Source: an uncultured Cedecea sp.
GTDB lineage: Bacteria > Pseudomonadota > Gammaproteobacteria > Enterobacterales > Enterobacteriaceae
Length of the DNA stretch: 64,000 nucleotides
Reading direction: 5' to 3'
Assembly (NCBI RefSeq): GCF_947498825.1
Contig: NZ_CANMLV010000010.1
Coordinates: forward strand, 62,001 to 126,000
Shown: positions 29,497 through 37,770 of the stretch, in pieces
Numbering within the stretch: position 1 is the stretch's first letter
Layout: each line of letters begins with the position of its first letter
Position numbers and translations under genes: made by a program
The notes under the pieces: model-generated
Told to the model about the DNA's origin: nothing
Seen by the model: the letters and a program-made list of their open reading frames with translations, nothing else
The model's database searches: none

Positions 29497-30023
29497 GTTA
29501 TTTCCTCTGTGTTTGGGTTCAGAGGAAGGGGATGTGTTGTATTTTTTGTATGGAAGTTGATAACTGGAGTGTTGAGATAGTATTAATTAAACTAATTAAC
29601 CTTAATTATCCGTATGTTGAAATTAAAGTGTATATGACATAAGCAACTGACATGTTAGAGCGAAGCTTGTAAACCTTCTGCAGACGTCAAGTAACGGTAG
29701 GGGTTGTGATTCGGTTAGCGGACTCTAATGCTGGACGTGAGCGCGGATTTCTTAGACCAGCGCGAGTACAAACATGTTACTGCCGCTTGCCATATCATTA
29801 TGGTATGGCGTAAAAAATAGAATCCGCATTCAGAGGTGTATGATAAAAGGTGTTCACCTCTTGATTTTTAGGGTGTACAGGTAAAAAATACAAAATTTTA
29901 CTTACTAAAAAATTACTAATTTATATTGATTTTTTATCGAAATATTTATGTTTTTAGATTTTCATGTAGTATGATTTTTACCCAATGATCAGCTAAGTAC
30001 AGAGAGAGCGACTGGAGGGTGAA
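29497..30023. other. AT-rich intergenic region between divergent genes
   Basis: This 527-bp stretch has no credible gene. It divides the leftward left arm from the rightward CP4-57-like backbone and holds the iteron-like cluster listed separately. The last 150 bp are very AT-rich and should contain the promoter of the next gene. Confidence 0.6.
29835..29881. repeat. P4-like iteron cluster (possible origin/crr remnant)
   Basis: Three GGTGTxxxx units lie in 47 bp: GGTGTATGA (29835), GGTGTTCACC (29849, giving GGTGAACAC on the other strand) and GGTGTACAG (29872). AGAGGTG at 29832 and CACCTCT at 29855 are also inverted. The phage P4 alpha protein binds iterons of the GGTGAACAG type in its ori and crr. 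The match is by eye. Confidence 0.4.
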
Positions 30024-31229
30024 ATGGCTTTGATGGATTATGGTCGCTGCAGGAAATATCGGCAGTATCTGGAATGTCTTTCACGTTTTTATAAAGTAGA
30101 CGTGGACTGGGAAGACGTTGGAGGTTTTCATTCTGCAGCGCAATATTCTTTTTTGATTAATAAAATAATACGTGACTCATCATTTCTTAGTGATAACAAA
30201 AAGAACGTCATCAAAGATATGAAAGAATATGCGTCAGTTGATATAGTGCCAGATAAATATTTTAATTGGTTAAAGGCTGATAATAGGGCGGCATGTTATA
30301 CATGGTTCTGGTTGGTAAGCAACACTAATCCTTGGCGGTCAACTAATCATAAGAGAATGGGGTTAATTAATGAAAGCGATTTTAATAACTTTAACTCAGC
30401 ATGTGATATGAACGAAGGGATGTTTTCAGAATCTCCTGATTATAAGGCAATAAATAGTGAAATATGTTTTTCTGTACAAGAGCTCTCCATAGAGTTGGAA
30501 AAAGAGAGAGCTAAAAAAGATGATTTTCTGAGACCTTTTTTAGGTGGGGTTAACGTGGGCTCCGTCGTTTCTAATAGCGCAAATGGAATCAACTTTTCAC
30601 GGTTGTCCCCTGTGAACGACCTTAGGGAAAGTTATATATATTCCAGTATGATTCTAATTGATGATCTTGATTATCAAGTTAATGAAAAAATTCATATATT
30701 AGATAATGTTCATGATTCATGGGGGCGCAATCTTAATCAGTTTACCAATCCATTTAAATGGATAGATCTTTCCGAAGATGAGAGTATTCACTGGCTATGG
30801 GATTACATGAAAAAAAATCATCTGGGATGTGATTTGCTACCATCTTCAATTAAACAGATGAAAGATTTCATACTGGCTACCTTCGATAATTGGGCTGGAT
30901 GGACAGATGAGCAATTCAGCAAGCAGAAAGAAAATGCCAAAGCCATAAGAGCAAGGTCAGAAGAATCAATATCCTTAAAGAAATTATTAAAACCCACCGA
31001 TGCAGATGAGTGTCGAAGAGTATTTCTTGAGAATGCTCGTAATGCTTGGATGCAAAAACGTCACCGGGAAAAACTTAAAAAGGATTTTTCAGGTATCAAA
31101 CTTACCGCACAATCAAAAAAGAAATTACTGGCAATACATAATGCAACCGGTATAGAACCAAATGCACTACTTAAAAGTTTTATTGATGATGCTTACAGAA
31201 AAATAAAATCTGAGAATTCTGACTCATAG
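30024..31229 (+). CDS. Unknown 401-residue island protein
   Basis: I do not recognise this protein. It is soluble, with no signal peptide or membrane segment. An N-terminal region rich in aromatic residues (MDYGRCRKYRQYLECLSRFYKVDVDWEDVGG) precedes a mid region with few landmarks. A basic helical C-terminus (KKLLKPTDADECRRVFLENARNAWMQKRHREKLKKD) is followed by SKKKLLAIHNATGIEPNALLKSFIDDAY, which could be a DNA-binding tail. A strong ribosome-binding site (GGAGGG) precedes the ATG. It stands alone before a good terminator, where CP4-57 carries yfjK-yfjO, so it may be exchanged cargo. Confidence 0.7.
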   Translation: MALMDYGRCRKYRQYLECLSRFYKVDVDWEDVGGFHSAAQYSFLINKIIRDSSFLSDNKKNVIKDMKEYASVDIVPDKYFNWLKADNRAACYTWFWLVSNTNPWRSTNHKRMGLINESDFNNFNSACDMNEGMFSESPDYKAINSEICFSVQELSIELEKERAKKDDFLRPFLGGVNVGSVVSNSANGINFSRLSPVNDLRESYIYSSMILIDDLDYQVNEKIHILDNVHDSWGRNLNQFTNPFKWIDLSEDESIHWLWDYMKKNHLGCDLLPSSIKQMKDFILATFDNWAGWTDEQFSKQKENAKAIRARSEESISLKKLLKPTDADECRRVFLENARNAWMQKRHREKLKKDFSGIKLTAQSKKKLLAIHNATGIEPNALLKSFIDDAYRKIKSENSDS

Positions 31230-31280
31230 GCATTCAAATTTTTTATAGACATATATCATCATCATGAATGTACCAACATA

Positions 31281-31314
31281 ACGGCGAATCCAAAAAGGGT
31301 TCGCCGTTTTTGTT
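31281..31314 (+). terminator. Rho-independent terminator after the 401-residue gene
   Basis: ACGGCGAA and TTCGCCGT form a perfect 8-bp stem followed by TTTTGTTTT. Confidence 0.85.
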
Positions 31315-31334
31315 TTCTTCTTTCAGGAGATGCC

Positions 31335-32201
31335 ATGAGAAATCAAGAAGGCCTACAGTCCCTGCAGGACTCACTCAAGGGATTACCAGAATGGGCCTCA
31401 GAACGGCTCATGCAGCAGATTCGTCTGCTCACCAACTATGAGCCGGTCATTGGCATTATGGGCAAAACTGGTGCCGGTAAATCATCGTTATGCAATGCCC
31501 TGTTTCAGGGGGAAGTTTCACCCGTCAGCGATGTGACAGCCTGTACCCGTGAGCCCTTGCGCTTCCGGCTGAAGGTCGGTGAGCGGAGCATGTTACTGGT
31601 CGACTTACCGGGTGTAGGTGAAAACGAACAGCGCGATACAGAGTACGCGACACTCTACCACCAGCAGTTACCGAAGCTTGACCTGGTGCTGTGGCTGATT
31701 AAAGCCGATGACCGTGCACTGGCAGTCGATGAGCAGTTTTACCGTCAGGTCATTGGTGAGCAGTACCGGAGCAGAGTGCTTTTCGTTATCAGTCAGGCTG
31801 ACAAGATTGAACCTACAGACAGCCTCATTGGCGGAGTGTCAACTGCTCAGAAGCGCAGCATCAGCCGTAAAATCGTTGCCCTTCACGAGCTGTTCCAACC
31901 TGTTCATCCGGTCTGTGCGGTATCGGTGCGCACGAAGTGGGGACTCAGGGTTATGGCAGAGCGTATGGTCCGCAGCCTGCCGCGTGAAGCCAGCAGCCCG
32001 GTGGTGGCGCAACTGCAGCGCCCTTTTCGTACTGAGCAGGTAAAGGAGAAAGCGCGCAGTGATTTTGGTGAAACGGTCGGTGCTGCGCTGGATATGTTCT
32101 GCAATGTTCCCCTGATACCCGCCCCGTTACGCACGGTGATACGTGCTGTGCGTGACACGGTAGTATCAGTGGCCCGCGCCGTATGGGATTTTTTCTTCTG
32201 A
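31335..32201 (+). CDS. yfjP: YfjP/YeeP-type GTPase
   Basis: This Era/HSR1-like GTP-binding protein is of the kind carried by CP4-type prophages; its cellular role is unknown. The 288 residues contain G1 GIMGKTGAGKSSLCN (43-50), a switch I threonine in VTACTREP, G3 DLPGVGE (about 90) and G4 SQADK. The C-terminal 70 residues are hydrophobic and basic (PAPLRTVIRAVRDTVVSVARAVWDFFF) and may touch the membrane. It is the first gene of the CP4-57-like run yfjP-Q-R-ypjK-S-T; E. coli YfjP is of nearly the same length. Confidence 0.9.
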   Translation: MRNQEGLQSLQDSLKGLPEWASERLMQQIRLLTNYEPVIGIMGKTGAGKSSLCNALFQGEVSPVSDVTACTREPLRFRLKVGERSMLLVDLPGVGENEQRDTEYATLYHQQLPKLDLVLWLIKADDRALAVDEQFYRQVIGEQYRSRVLFVISQADKIEPTDSLIGGVSTAQKRSISRKIVALHELFQPVHPVCAVSVRTKWGLRVMAERMVRSLPREASSPVVAQLQRPFRTEQVKEKARSDFGETVGAALDMFCNVPLIPAPLRTVIRAVRDTVVSVARAVWDFFF

Positions 32202-32250
32202 GTTTCCTTTTCTTACTTCCTGTCGTTAATCCAGATATCTGAGGTGTTAT

Positions 32251-33075
32251 ATGTCCCGTTTAGCTTCCCGCTTTGGTGCGGCGAACCTCGTTCGTCGTGA
32301 CCGCCCGCTGACTGATGATGAGCTCATTCGCTTTGTGCCCAGCGTGTTCAGTCAGGAAAAACATGAATCACGCAGCGCACGTTATACCTATATCCCGACC
32401 ATTACCCTGCTGGACAGCCTGCGGCGTGAAGGCTTTCAGCCATTCTTTGCCTGCCAGACGCGTGTACGTGACCCGGAGCGCCGCGAGCACACCAAACATA
32501 TGTTACGCCTGCGTCGTGCCGGGCAAATCACCGGTAAACAGGTGCCGGAAATCATTCTGCTGAATTCGCACGATGGCACCAGTTCGTATCAGATGCTGCC
32601 GGGGTTGTTTCGTCAGGTTTGCCAGAACGGGCTGATTTGTGGTGAGACCTTTGGCGAGGTACGCGTTCCGCATAAAGGAGACGTGGTGAGTCAGGTGATA
32701 GAAGGCGCGTATGAAGTGCTGGGGATTTTTGACCGGGTGGAGGAAAAGCGCGATGCGATGCAGTCGCTGATGCTGCCACCTCCGGCCCGTCAGGCACTGG
32801 CAAAAGCCGCTCTCACTTATCGCTTTGGCGAGGACCACCAGCCGGTAACCGAAGCTCAGGTTCTCACTCCCCGCCGTTACGAAGATTACAGCGATGACCT
32901 GTGGACCACTTATCAGCGTCTGCAGGAAAACCTGATTAAGGGCGGGCTCAGTGGACGTAATGCAAAAGGTGGACGTACACATACCCGTGCCGTGCGGGGC
33001 ATCGACGGCGATGTGAAGCTTAACCGTGCCCTGTGGGTGATGGCCGAGACCATGCTCGAACAGTTCCGGGGTTAA
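32251..33075 (+). CDS. yfjQ: YfjQ/YafZ-type DUF932 protein
   Basis: This 274-residue DUF932 family protein lies in the position of E. coli yfjQ (273 residues). DUF932 proteins are common on plasmids and prophages; their biochemical role is not settled. Landmarks are the N-terminal MSRLASRFGAANLVRRDRPLTDDEL, the strand-rich core with HDGTSSYQMLPGLFRQVCQNGL, and GDVKLNRALWVMAETMLEQF at the end. A good GAGGTG site precedes the ATG. It lies 49 bp after yfjP. Confidence 0.9.
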   Translation: MSRLASRFGAANLVRRDRPLTDDELIRFVPSVFSQEKHESRSARYTYIPTITLLDSLRREGFQPFFACQTRVRDPERREHTKHMLRLRRAGQITGKQVPEIILLNSHDGTSSYQMLPGLFRQVCQNGLICGETFGEVRVPHKGDVVSQVIEGAYEVLGIFDRVEEKRDAMQSLMLPPPARQALAKAALTYRFGEDHQPVTEAQVLTPRRYEDYSDDLWTTYQRLQENLIKGGLSGRNAKGGRTHTRAVRGIDGDVKLNRALWVMAETMLEQFRG

Positions 33076-33306
33076 CGTTACCCGTTTACTTCTGTAGATA
33101 TGTTGATATCCGGTTAAAACCGGTCATGTCCTTTCCGCATTCATCACGATTGAATGTTCACTAAACAATCATTCCCGCTGTAACCCGCATCACGACAGGG
33201 TTTGTCGCTGTCGAAAAAATAGTTCCTGCAGTGTCCATACCCTGTCCACCCCCTTCTTTAAAGTAAACATACCTTTTCAGTCACTTAATCATCATGGAGG
33301 TCTTTC

Positions 33307-34008
33307 ATGACTCAGGCAGTTCGTCGCCATGACCGGCTGGCTGTCAGGCTGTCGTTGATTATCAGCCGCCTGGTGGCAGGCGAAACGCTGAGCGTGCGTA
33401 AGCTGGCCGCTGAGTTTGGTGTATCGGTTCGTACGCTGCGCCGTGATTTTCGTGAGCGCCTGATGTATCTCGACCTCGAATATCACCATGGCTCCTGTCG
33501 CCTGCGTGCAGCAGGCAACACCGCACTGCGGGAGCTGGATGTGCTGACGTTTGCCCACCGGGCGGGAATTGCCGGGATGTTTCCGGGTCTCGACAGACGA
33601 CTGGTTACCACTCTGCTGGAGTGTGATGAGGCTCCCTGTCTGACCTGGCCCTCACCTGAAGTTTCCACCCCGGCAGGCTCACTGTCTTTTTACCGGCTGA
33701 TAAAAGCCATCACTGACCGCCAGCGGGTCACGCTGATTGCCGAGGGTCAGCGCTGTGAACGTGCAGAGCCCTGCAGACTGATTGCATATCAGGATGTCTG
33801 GTATCTGGTCGCCGGATACAACGGCCATATCGCGGTATTTACGCTGGATGAAATACATGTGGTGCAACCCACAACAGAAGCATTCAGACGCAGTGAAAAC
33901 CTGTGTCGCCTGGTCGAGAACCCGGTCTTTATCCAGGCACTGCCCCATTTTCGTTTTATACAACAGTCGCTGCTTTCCTTCAGTTCTGTACCGGAAGGGC
34001 AGGATTAA
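33307..34008 (+). CDS. yfjR: YfjR-type helix-turn-helix/WYL transcription regulator
   Basis: This 233-residue regulator has the length of E. coli YfjR. An N-terminal DeoR-like winged helix ([39 protein letters not shown], about 13-50) is followed by a WYL-like ligand-sensing domain (about 130-205, [28 protein letters not shown]). It probably controls genes of the element; the 231-bp gap before it may hold operators. GGAGG precedes the ATG. Target and ligand are unknown. Confidence 0.88.
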   Translation: MTQAVRRHDRLAVRLSLIISRLVAGETLSVRKLAAEFGVSVRTLRRDFRERLMYLDLEYHHGSCRLRAAGNTALRELDVLTFAHRAGIAGMFPGLDRRLVTTLLECDEAPCLTWPSPEVSTPAGSLSFYRLIKAITDRQRVTLIAEGQRCERAEPCRLIAYQDVWYLVAGYNGHIAVFTLDEIHVVQPTTEAFRRSENLCRLVENPVFIQALPHFRFIQQSLLSFSSVPEGQD

Positions 34009-34053
34009 GGTGAAACAGCAGGCCCGTTACTGTCACTCAGGGAGGTCAAAAGT

Positions 34054-34293
34054 ATGCCTGTCATTGCCATCATCGCCATCGTCATTGTTGTCATCATTCT
34101 GAACAAGACCGGCGTATCCGAGAGCCTTATCGCGTTAATTGTTGCCACCCTGGCCGGTCTGCTGACCGGTGGCGGGGCTGCTGGTGCTGCCAGTATCGCC
34201 CTGACACCGTTTGTTGGTGTTCCGGTCGGGGTACTGGTAGGTGTTTACGTATTTATCAAAGTGGTTCGCTTAATCTCAGGAAAGAGAAAATGA
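34054..34293 (+). CDS. ypjK: Small membrane protein, YpjK-like
   Basis: This 79-residue protein has two hydrophobic stretches: VIAIIAIVIVVIIL (residues 3-16), then LIALIVATLAGLLTGGGAAGAASIALTPF and VGVPVGVLVGVYVFI. A basic tail (RLISGKRK) suggests a cytoplasmic end. The glycine/alanine-rich middle is typical of membrane helices. The position between yfjR and yfjS matches E. coli ypjK. The stop overlaps the start of the next gene (ATGA). Role unknown. Confidence 0.75.
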   Translation: MPVIAIIAIVIVVIILNKTGVSESLIALIVATLAGLLTGGGAAGAASIALTPFVGVPVGVLVGVYVFIKVVRLISGKRK

Positions 34294-34742
34294 TGAAAAA
34301 AATAAAGTGTATTCCCGTCTTACTGATGGCTTCATCAGCCATGCTGCTGGCGGCCTGTAATGGTAGCAACGATGAAGAATTAAATGCGGTGCGTAAATTT
34401 AAGGACCTGACTCCACCCGGCTTCAGCGATGTGGTTTCTGACAAGGATGATATTGCGGATGAATGGTCACAGCTGGAGGGTACCGGCAGGCCATTGTATA
34501 AGGTGATAAAAACCAGAAAGTCACCGAAGGGATGTGAAGGGGGCAGTTATTACTACCTGGCCGATATGCAGCAGAAAACCATCCAGCCACTGATGAATGC
34601 TCTCTGCCTTGCTGACAACATCACCCTCAAGTACCGGGAAGAAACCGACCGCTATACCCGTGAGAAGTATTTCGTCTACTCCCATGACGGCAAGGACATG
34701 GGCAGACTTCTGCTGCCTGAAAATCAGGATAATGACGACTGA
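34290..34742 (+). CDS. yfjS: YfjS/YafY-type lipoprotein
   Basis: This 150-residue lipoprotein begins with the signal peptide MMKKIKCIPVLLMASSAMLLAACNGS and a lipobox LAAC; residues after the cysteine are NGSN. It resembles YfjS and YafY of E. coli CP4 elements. The mature part is small and charged, with LEGTGRPLYKVIKTRKSPKGCEGGSYYYL. It is translationally coupled to the gene before. Its role is not known beyond membrane lipoprotein. Confidence 0.85.
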   Translation: MMKKIKCIPVLLMASSAMLLAACNGSNDEELNAVRKFKDLTPPGFSDVVSDKDDIADEWSQLEGTGRPLYKVIKTRKSPKGCEGGSYYYLADMQQKTIQPLMNALCLADNITLKYREETDRYTREKYFVYSHDGKDMGRLLLPENQDNDD

Positions 34743-34783
34743 GTCAGCCAAAGAAAACACGCTTACTTTCATTAAGGAAGAAT

Positions 34784-35254
34784 ATGAAACTCAATCAATA
34801 TATTCGCATTCTGCTGGTGGCGGGCTCCGCAATGACGGCATTCAACGCACAGGCCATCCCGAATTTGTGGGGGCAGGGATACGGGCAGGGAAATGCGGAA
34901 TACACCATTACCAGCTCAAAGGGGGTAGAGTTAACGCTCAACTGCACCGGCAATCCCGATAACAACGGTATCTATCAGCACTCGGTTATCGTCACGCTGC
35001 CTGACGACAGTATGGTCAGTTCACACGATGAAGGAAAAGATGTCACGGTGGTGATGAACCACCAGCAGTACGCTATCCCTTCATTCCTGGGCTGGCGCAA
35101 CGGTGATAACGCCTGGTATGACTTTATCAAAGATATTCGCCAGGCAGGGCAGTTCGAGGTCTACATCAATAATCGTAAAATGGGGTCGTTCAGCCCTGAT
35201 GTACAGAATGCACTAAAGGTCCTGCCAACATTAGCGGACTGCATTAACGACTGA
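34784..35254 (+). CDS. yfjT: YfjT-type periplasmic protein
   Basis: This 156-residue protein has a cleavable signal peptide (MKLNQYIRILLVAGSAMTAFNAQA, cut before IPNLWG). The mature protein has a glycine-rich start (WGQGYGQGNAEYTI) and beta-type segments (VELTLNCTGNPDNNGIYQHSVIV, FEVYINNRKMGSF). Two cysteines may form a disulphide. It matches YfjT of CP4-57 in size and position, 41 bp after yfjS, and ends the operon before a terminator. Function unknown. Confidence 0.85.
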   Translation: MKLNQYIRILLVAGSAMTAFNAQAIPNLWGQGYGQGNAEYTITSSKGVELTLNCTGNPDNNGIYQHSVIVTLPDDSMVSSHDEGKDVTVVMNHQQYAIPSFLGWRNGDNAWYDFIKDIRQAGQFEVYINNRKMGSFSPDVQNALKVLPTLADCIND

Positions 35255-35278
35255 CTGCTGTATTATCAAGTCCACAAC

Positions 35279-35318
35279 AACCCTGATTGCTTCCGGCAGT
35301 CGGGGTTTTCTTTTTTTT
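35279..35318 (+). terminator. Terminator of the yfjP-yfjT run
   Basis: AACCCTGATTGC and GCAGTCGGGGTT pair over 12 bp (with G-T wobbles), followed by TTCTTTTTTTT. Confidence 0.8.
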
Positions 35319-35396
35319 CGCTGATTCGCCACCGATAGCCCTGGCACTTCCGAACGATGAGCGCAGTGGTCAGTTTCTTTCTTCAGATAAATGTAT

Positions 35397-35435
35397 CCGC
35401 TTCTGGCTGTAAGGTCTGCTGGGAGCAAAGCGGAC
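35397..35435. repeat. Module-junction repeat, copy A
   Basis: Core CCGCTTCTGGC at 35397-35407 is followed by the inverted pair GTCTGCT (35414) and AAGCGGAC (35428). It lies between yfjT and the DUF3800 gene. Copies B-F are listed below. Confidence 0.55.
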
Positions 35436-35452
35436 ATTTACATATTTGTTCC

Positions 35453-35479
35453 GGTGGCCAAATTTAGTACGCCACTACA
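35453..35479 (-). repeat. IS-end remnant (left), inverted to the one at 43498
   Basis: Read on the minus strand it begins TGTAGTGGCGTACTAAATTT and continues GGCCACC; 24 of 27 bases match the plus-strand segment at 43498-43524. TG...-ended termini with GGCCACC resemble IS21- or IS3-type ends; I cannot name the IS. It includes the stop codon of the DUF3800 gene. Confidence 0.6.
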
Positions 35480-36248
35480 AGGACAGCTCTTCCCGCTTAA
35501 CCAATGGAACGCTGTAATCAGGTCGAATACTCTTTGAACCCGGCATAGCTCGCATCTCTTGGGGAAAATGCCAGATATTAAAATCCTTATTCGGGAATGT
35601 ATCGTAATGGAATACATCCCAGCCAAGCAGAGCAGCCATACGTTCAAAGGCAAGCTCCTTAGCCACTGATAGTTCCAGCCGAGGATTAAGGTACTTCAAG
35701 TACCCAGAGTTCACAGCTCCGGTCAGGATGTCGACAACCTGTAATCCAAGATGATGCTTAGAGTCGTGCATCGTGACAGACTTAACCAGCTTCTTCATCC
35801 CTGCCCTGGCCAGCATGTTGTTAGCAACAATACCTGTCACTTCATCGTTCTTTTTGTACTTATCAATCTTCTGGTCGATGATGACCTCAACGTCACTTTT
35901 AATCTGTTTAGCAACGTTCTTAACGAGCATTGTGTACGTCTGGTAAAAAGCCAGCTCCCTGTCCGTCTGCCAGTTGTTGTAAATGTTCTTAACTACAACA
36001 ATCGAGTGGAAGCAGCACGAGTTCTTGAGCACCATAGCCAGCAGCTCAATGCAGATGTTTGCCTGCCCTGCACTGTTCTTAATCTTGGACCACTTCAACT
36101 CACCGACAATCCCGTACTTATCTTTTAACTTCTGGACGCGCTCATTGAAGATTTGCAACGTATCTTTACGCACACACAGCAAACCAATGCCATAACAGCG
36201 GTCACTCCCTGTCGTACCACTCTCATCACCAAAAGCCACGTATTCCAT
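35475..36248 (-). CDS. DUF3800 protein
   Basis: This 257-residue protein (start MEYVAFGDESGTTG at 36248; a GTG at 36260 is an alternative) has the DUF3800 hallmark of an N-terminal FGDESG with an acidic residue and a later catalytic-like Asp/Glu set. The family has an RNase H-like fold and often sits in mobile DNA. Further blocks are VEVIIDQKIDKYKKNDEV and HHLGLQVVDILTGAVNSGYLK. Its stop codon lies within the IS-end remnant, so the last residues (REELSL) may be foreign and the gene slightly truncated. It is divergent from the three-gene operon. Confidence 0.82.
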   Translation of the reverse strand: MEYVAFGDESGTTGSDRCYGIGLLCVRKDTLQIFNERVQKLKDKYGIVGELKWSKIKNSAGQANICIELLAMVLKNSCCFHSIVVVKNIYNNWQTDRELAFYQTYTMLVKNVAKQIKSDVEVIIDQKIDKYKKNDEVTGIVANNMLARAGMKKLVKSVTMHDSKHHLGLQVVDILTGAVNSGYLKYLNPRLELSVAKELAFERMAALLGWDVFHYDTFPNKDFNIWHFPQEMRAMPGSKSIRPDYSVPLVKREELSL

Positions 36249-36536
36249 ACAAATACCCACTTAAAATTGAATGGGTATTTTATGCTCAACCCAAGCGACA
36301 GACAATGTTTGTAGGTCTACTCCAGAGCATTTAGGTTTCTAGTGTATCCATACGTTCGCACAATCTACTGATGGCACTTTACGGGCAGGCACGAAGTTCT
36401 TCTATGAGCGATCTACGAACATTTACCTCTGGAAGGAAGTGGAAGGCCTCAAAAAATGATTGATCCCTTAAAACGGGATACTTACACAACTGTGATATCA
36501 TGCAACAGTATTAGTATACCTATAGGTATCTGGCAT

Positions 36537-37769
36537 ATGAAAATAATAATCATTAGTGATTTACATGTTGGTGATGCGGCTGTTTCAAATGAGTTTGCAG
36601 TAGGAAGCTCTAACAACGCTGTAAAAAATCAGTTTCTAAATGAATTAAGGCATCTTGCTAAACAAGAAGATATACGAGCTGACTATCTTGTTGTTGCGGG
36701 TGACATCACCAACAGAGCAACTAGAGAAGAATTTGATCTTGCATCTACACGATTGAAAGAAATAGCGACGATTGTGGGAGTAGAGCAAGAAAAAGTTTTT
36801 TTTGTTCCAGGGAACCACGATGGTAACTGGGTTGAAGAAGAACGCTCAATGACCTCAGAAGAAAACATTAACATGACAATTGAACGCAAATATAGCAACT
36901 TGCGCTTCAATGACTTTTTTAAACAATGTTTAGACCGAGCTCATTTTGGCTGTTATTACAATGAACCATATTTTGCTATTTGGAGTGATGAGAACCTAAA
37001 TATCATTGGTGTGAACAGTTCGGTTTATGACCACTATAATAGAAAACCTCATCACGGTGTTATTCGCAAACAGGATTTAACAGAACTGGATAGAAAGCTT
37101 CAAGAACTGCAGATTGCATATAGCGAGAAGATTAATCTGCTAGTCTTACATCACCATCCAATCCAGCAGCCTGATTTACCTTTTGATGTCGCTGACCATA
37201 GCATCTTACAAAACGCAGCTATCCTGATGGAAATTGCGTCTAAGCATAACATTAATTTTATCGTACATGGACATAAACATATACCCAGGCTTGCACAGTA
37301 TTCTGACGACTATCAGCATCCTATTAATATACTTTGTGCTGGCAGTTTCTCTGCGCGTTTAGATGATAGATGGTTCCAAGGGGTACCGAATACGATTCAT
37401 CAAATTGAAATTGATAAAATTTGTGATTTAAACAAAACCCCTTTAGGGAAGGTAGTGACTTGGTCACACAATACAGGACATGGGTGGACAAAAGATGAGT
37501 CCATTAACGGAATACCTCATAAAGAGTTTTTTGGTAATCGCATGTTACCTATTGAACTAAAAAAGCAGCTAAAAAAATCTATTGAGAGTTTTTTCGAGAC
37601 GCAAACACATGTAAAGTGGAGTGAACTATCTAAACATTATGCTGATATAATATATACTTCAAGAAAGTTACTTGAAAAGACTATTATGGATTTATCGGAT
37701 GAAGTTGGCTTTACAATATTTAAAACTCCAGGACAAGATGAGTTATTCATTTTGCTGAAGGGAAAATAA
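36537..37769 (+). CDS. Calcineurin-like metallophosphoesterase, gene 1 of the candidate system
   Basis: This 410-residue protein begins at MKIIIISDLHVGD (36537); the longer frame from 36456 adds 27 residues without a convincing site. All five phosphoesterase motifs are visible: D8-x-H10 (SDLH), G55-D56 with R60 (GDITNR), G92-NHD (PGNHDGN), H205-H207 (LHHHP) and H244-GHKH. A two-metal phosphoesterase or nuclease (SbcD/cAMP-phosphodiesterase-like) activity is therefore expected, substrate unknown. The C-terminal 130 residues lie beyond the catalytic domain and are specific to this protein. The stop is one base before the next ATG. Base composition is much more AT-rich than the backbone. Confidence 0.88.
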   Translation: MKIIIISDLHVGDAAVSNEFAVGSSNNAVKNQFLNELRHLAKQEDIRADYLVVAGDITNRATREEFDLASTRLKEIATIVGVEQEKVFFVPGNHDGNWVEEERSMTSEENINMTIERKYSNLRFNDFFKQCLDRAHFGCYYNEPYFAIWSDENLNIIGVNSSVYDHYNRKPHHGVIRKQDLTELDRKLQELQIAYSEKINLLVLHHHPIQQPDLPFDVADHSILQNAAILMEIASKHNINFIVHGHKHIPRLAQYSDDYQHPINILCAGSFSARLDDRWFQGVPNTIHQIEIDKICDLNKTPLGKVVTWSHNTGHGWTKDESINGIPHKEFFGNRMLPIELKKQLKKSIESFFETQTHVKWSELSKHYADIIYTSRKLLEKTIMDLSDEVGFTIFKTPGQDELFILLKGK

Positions 37770-37770
37770 C

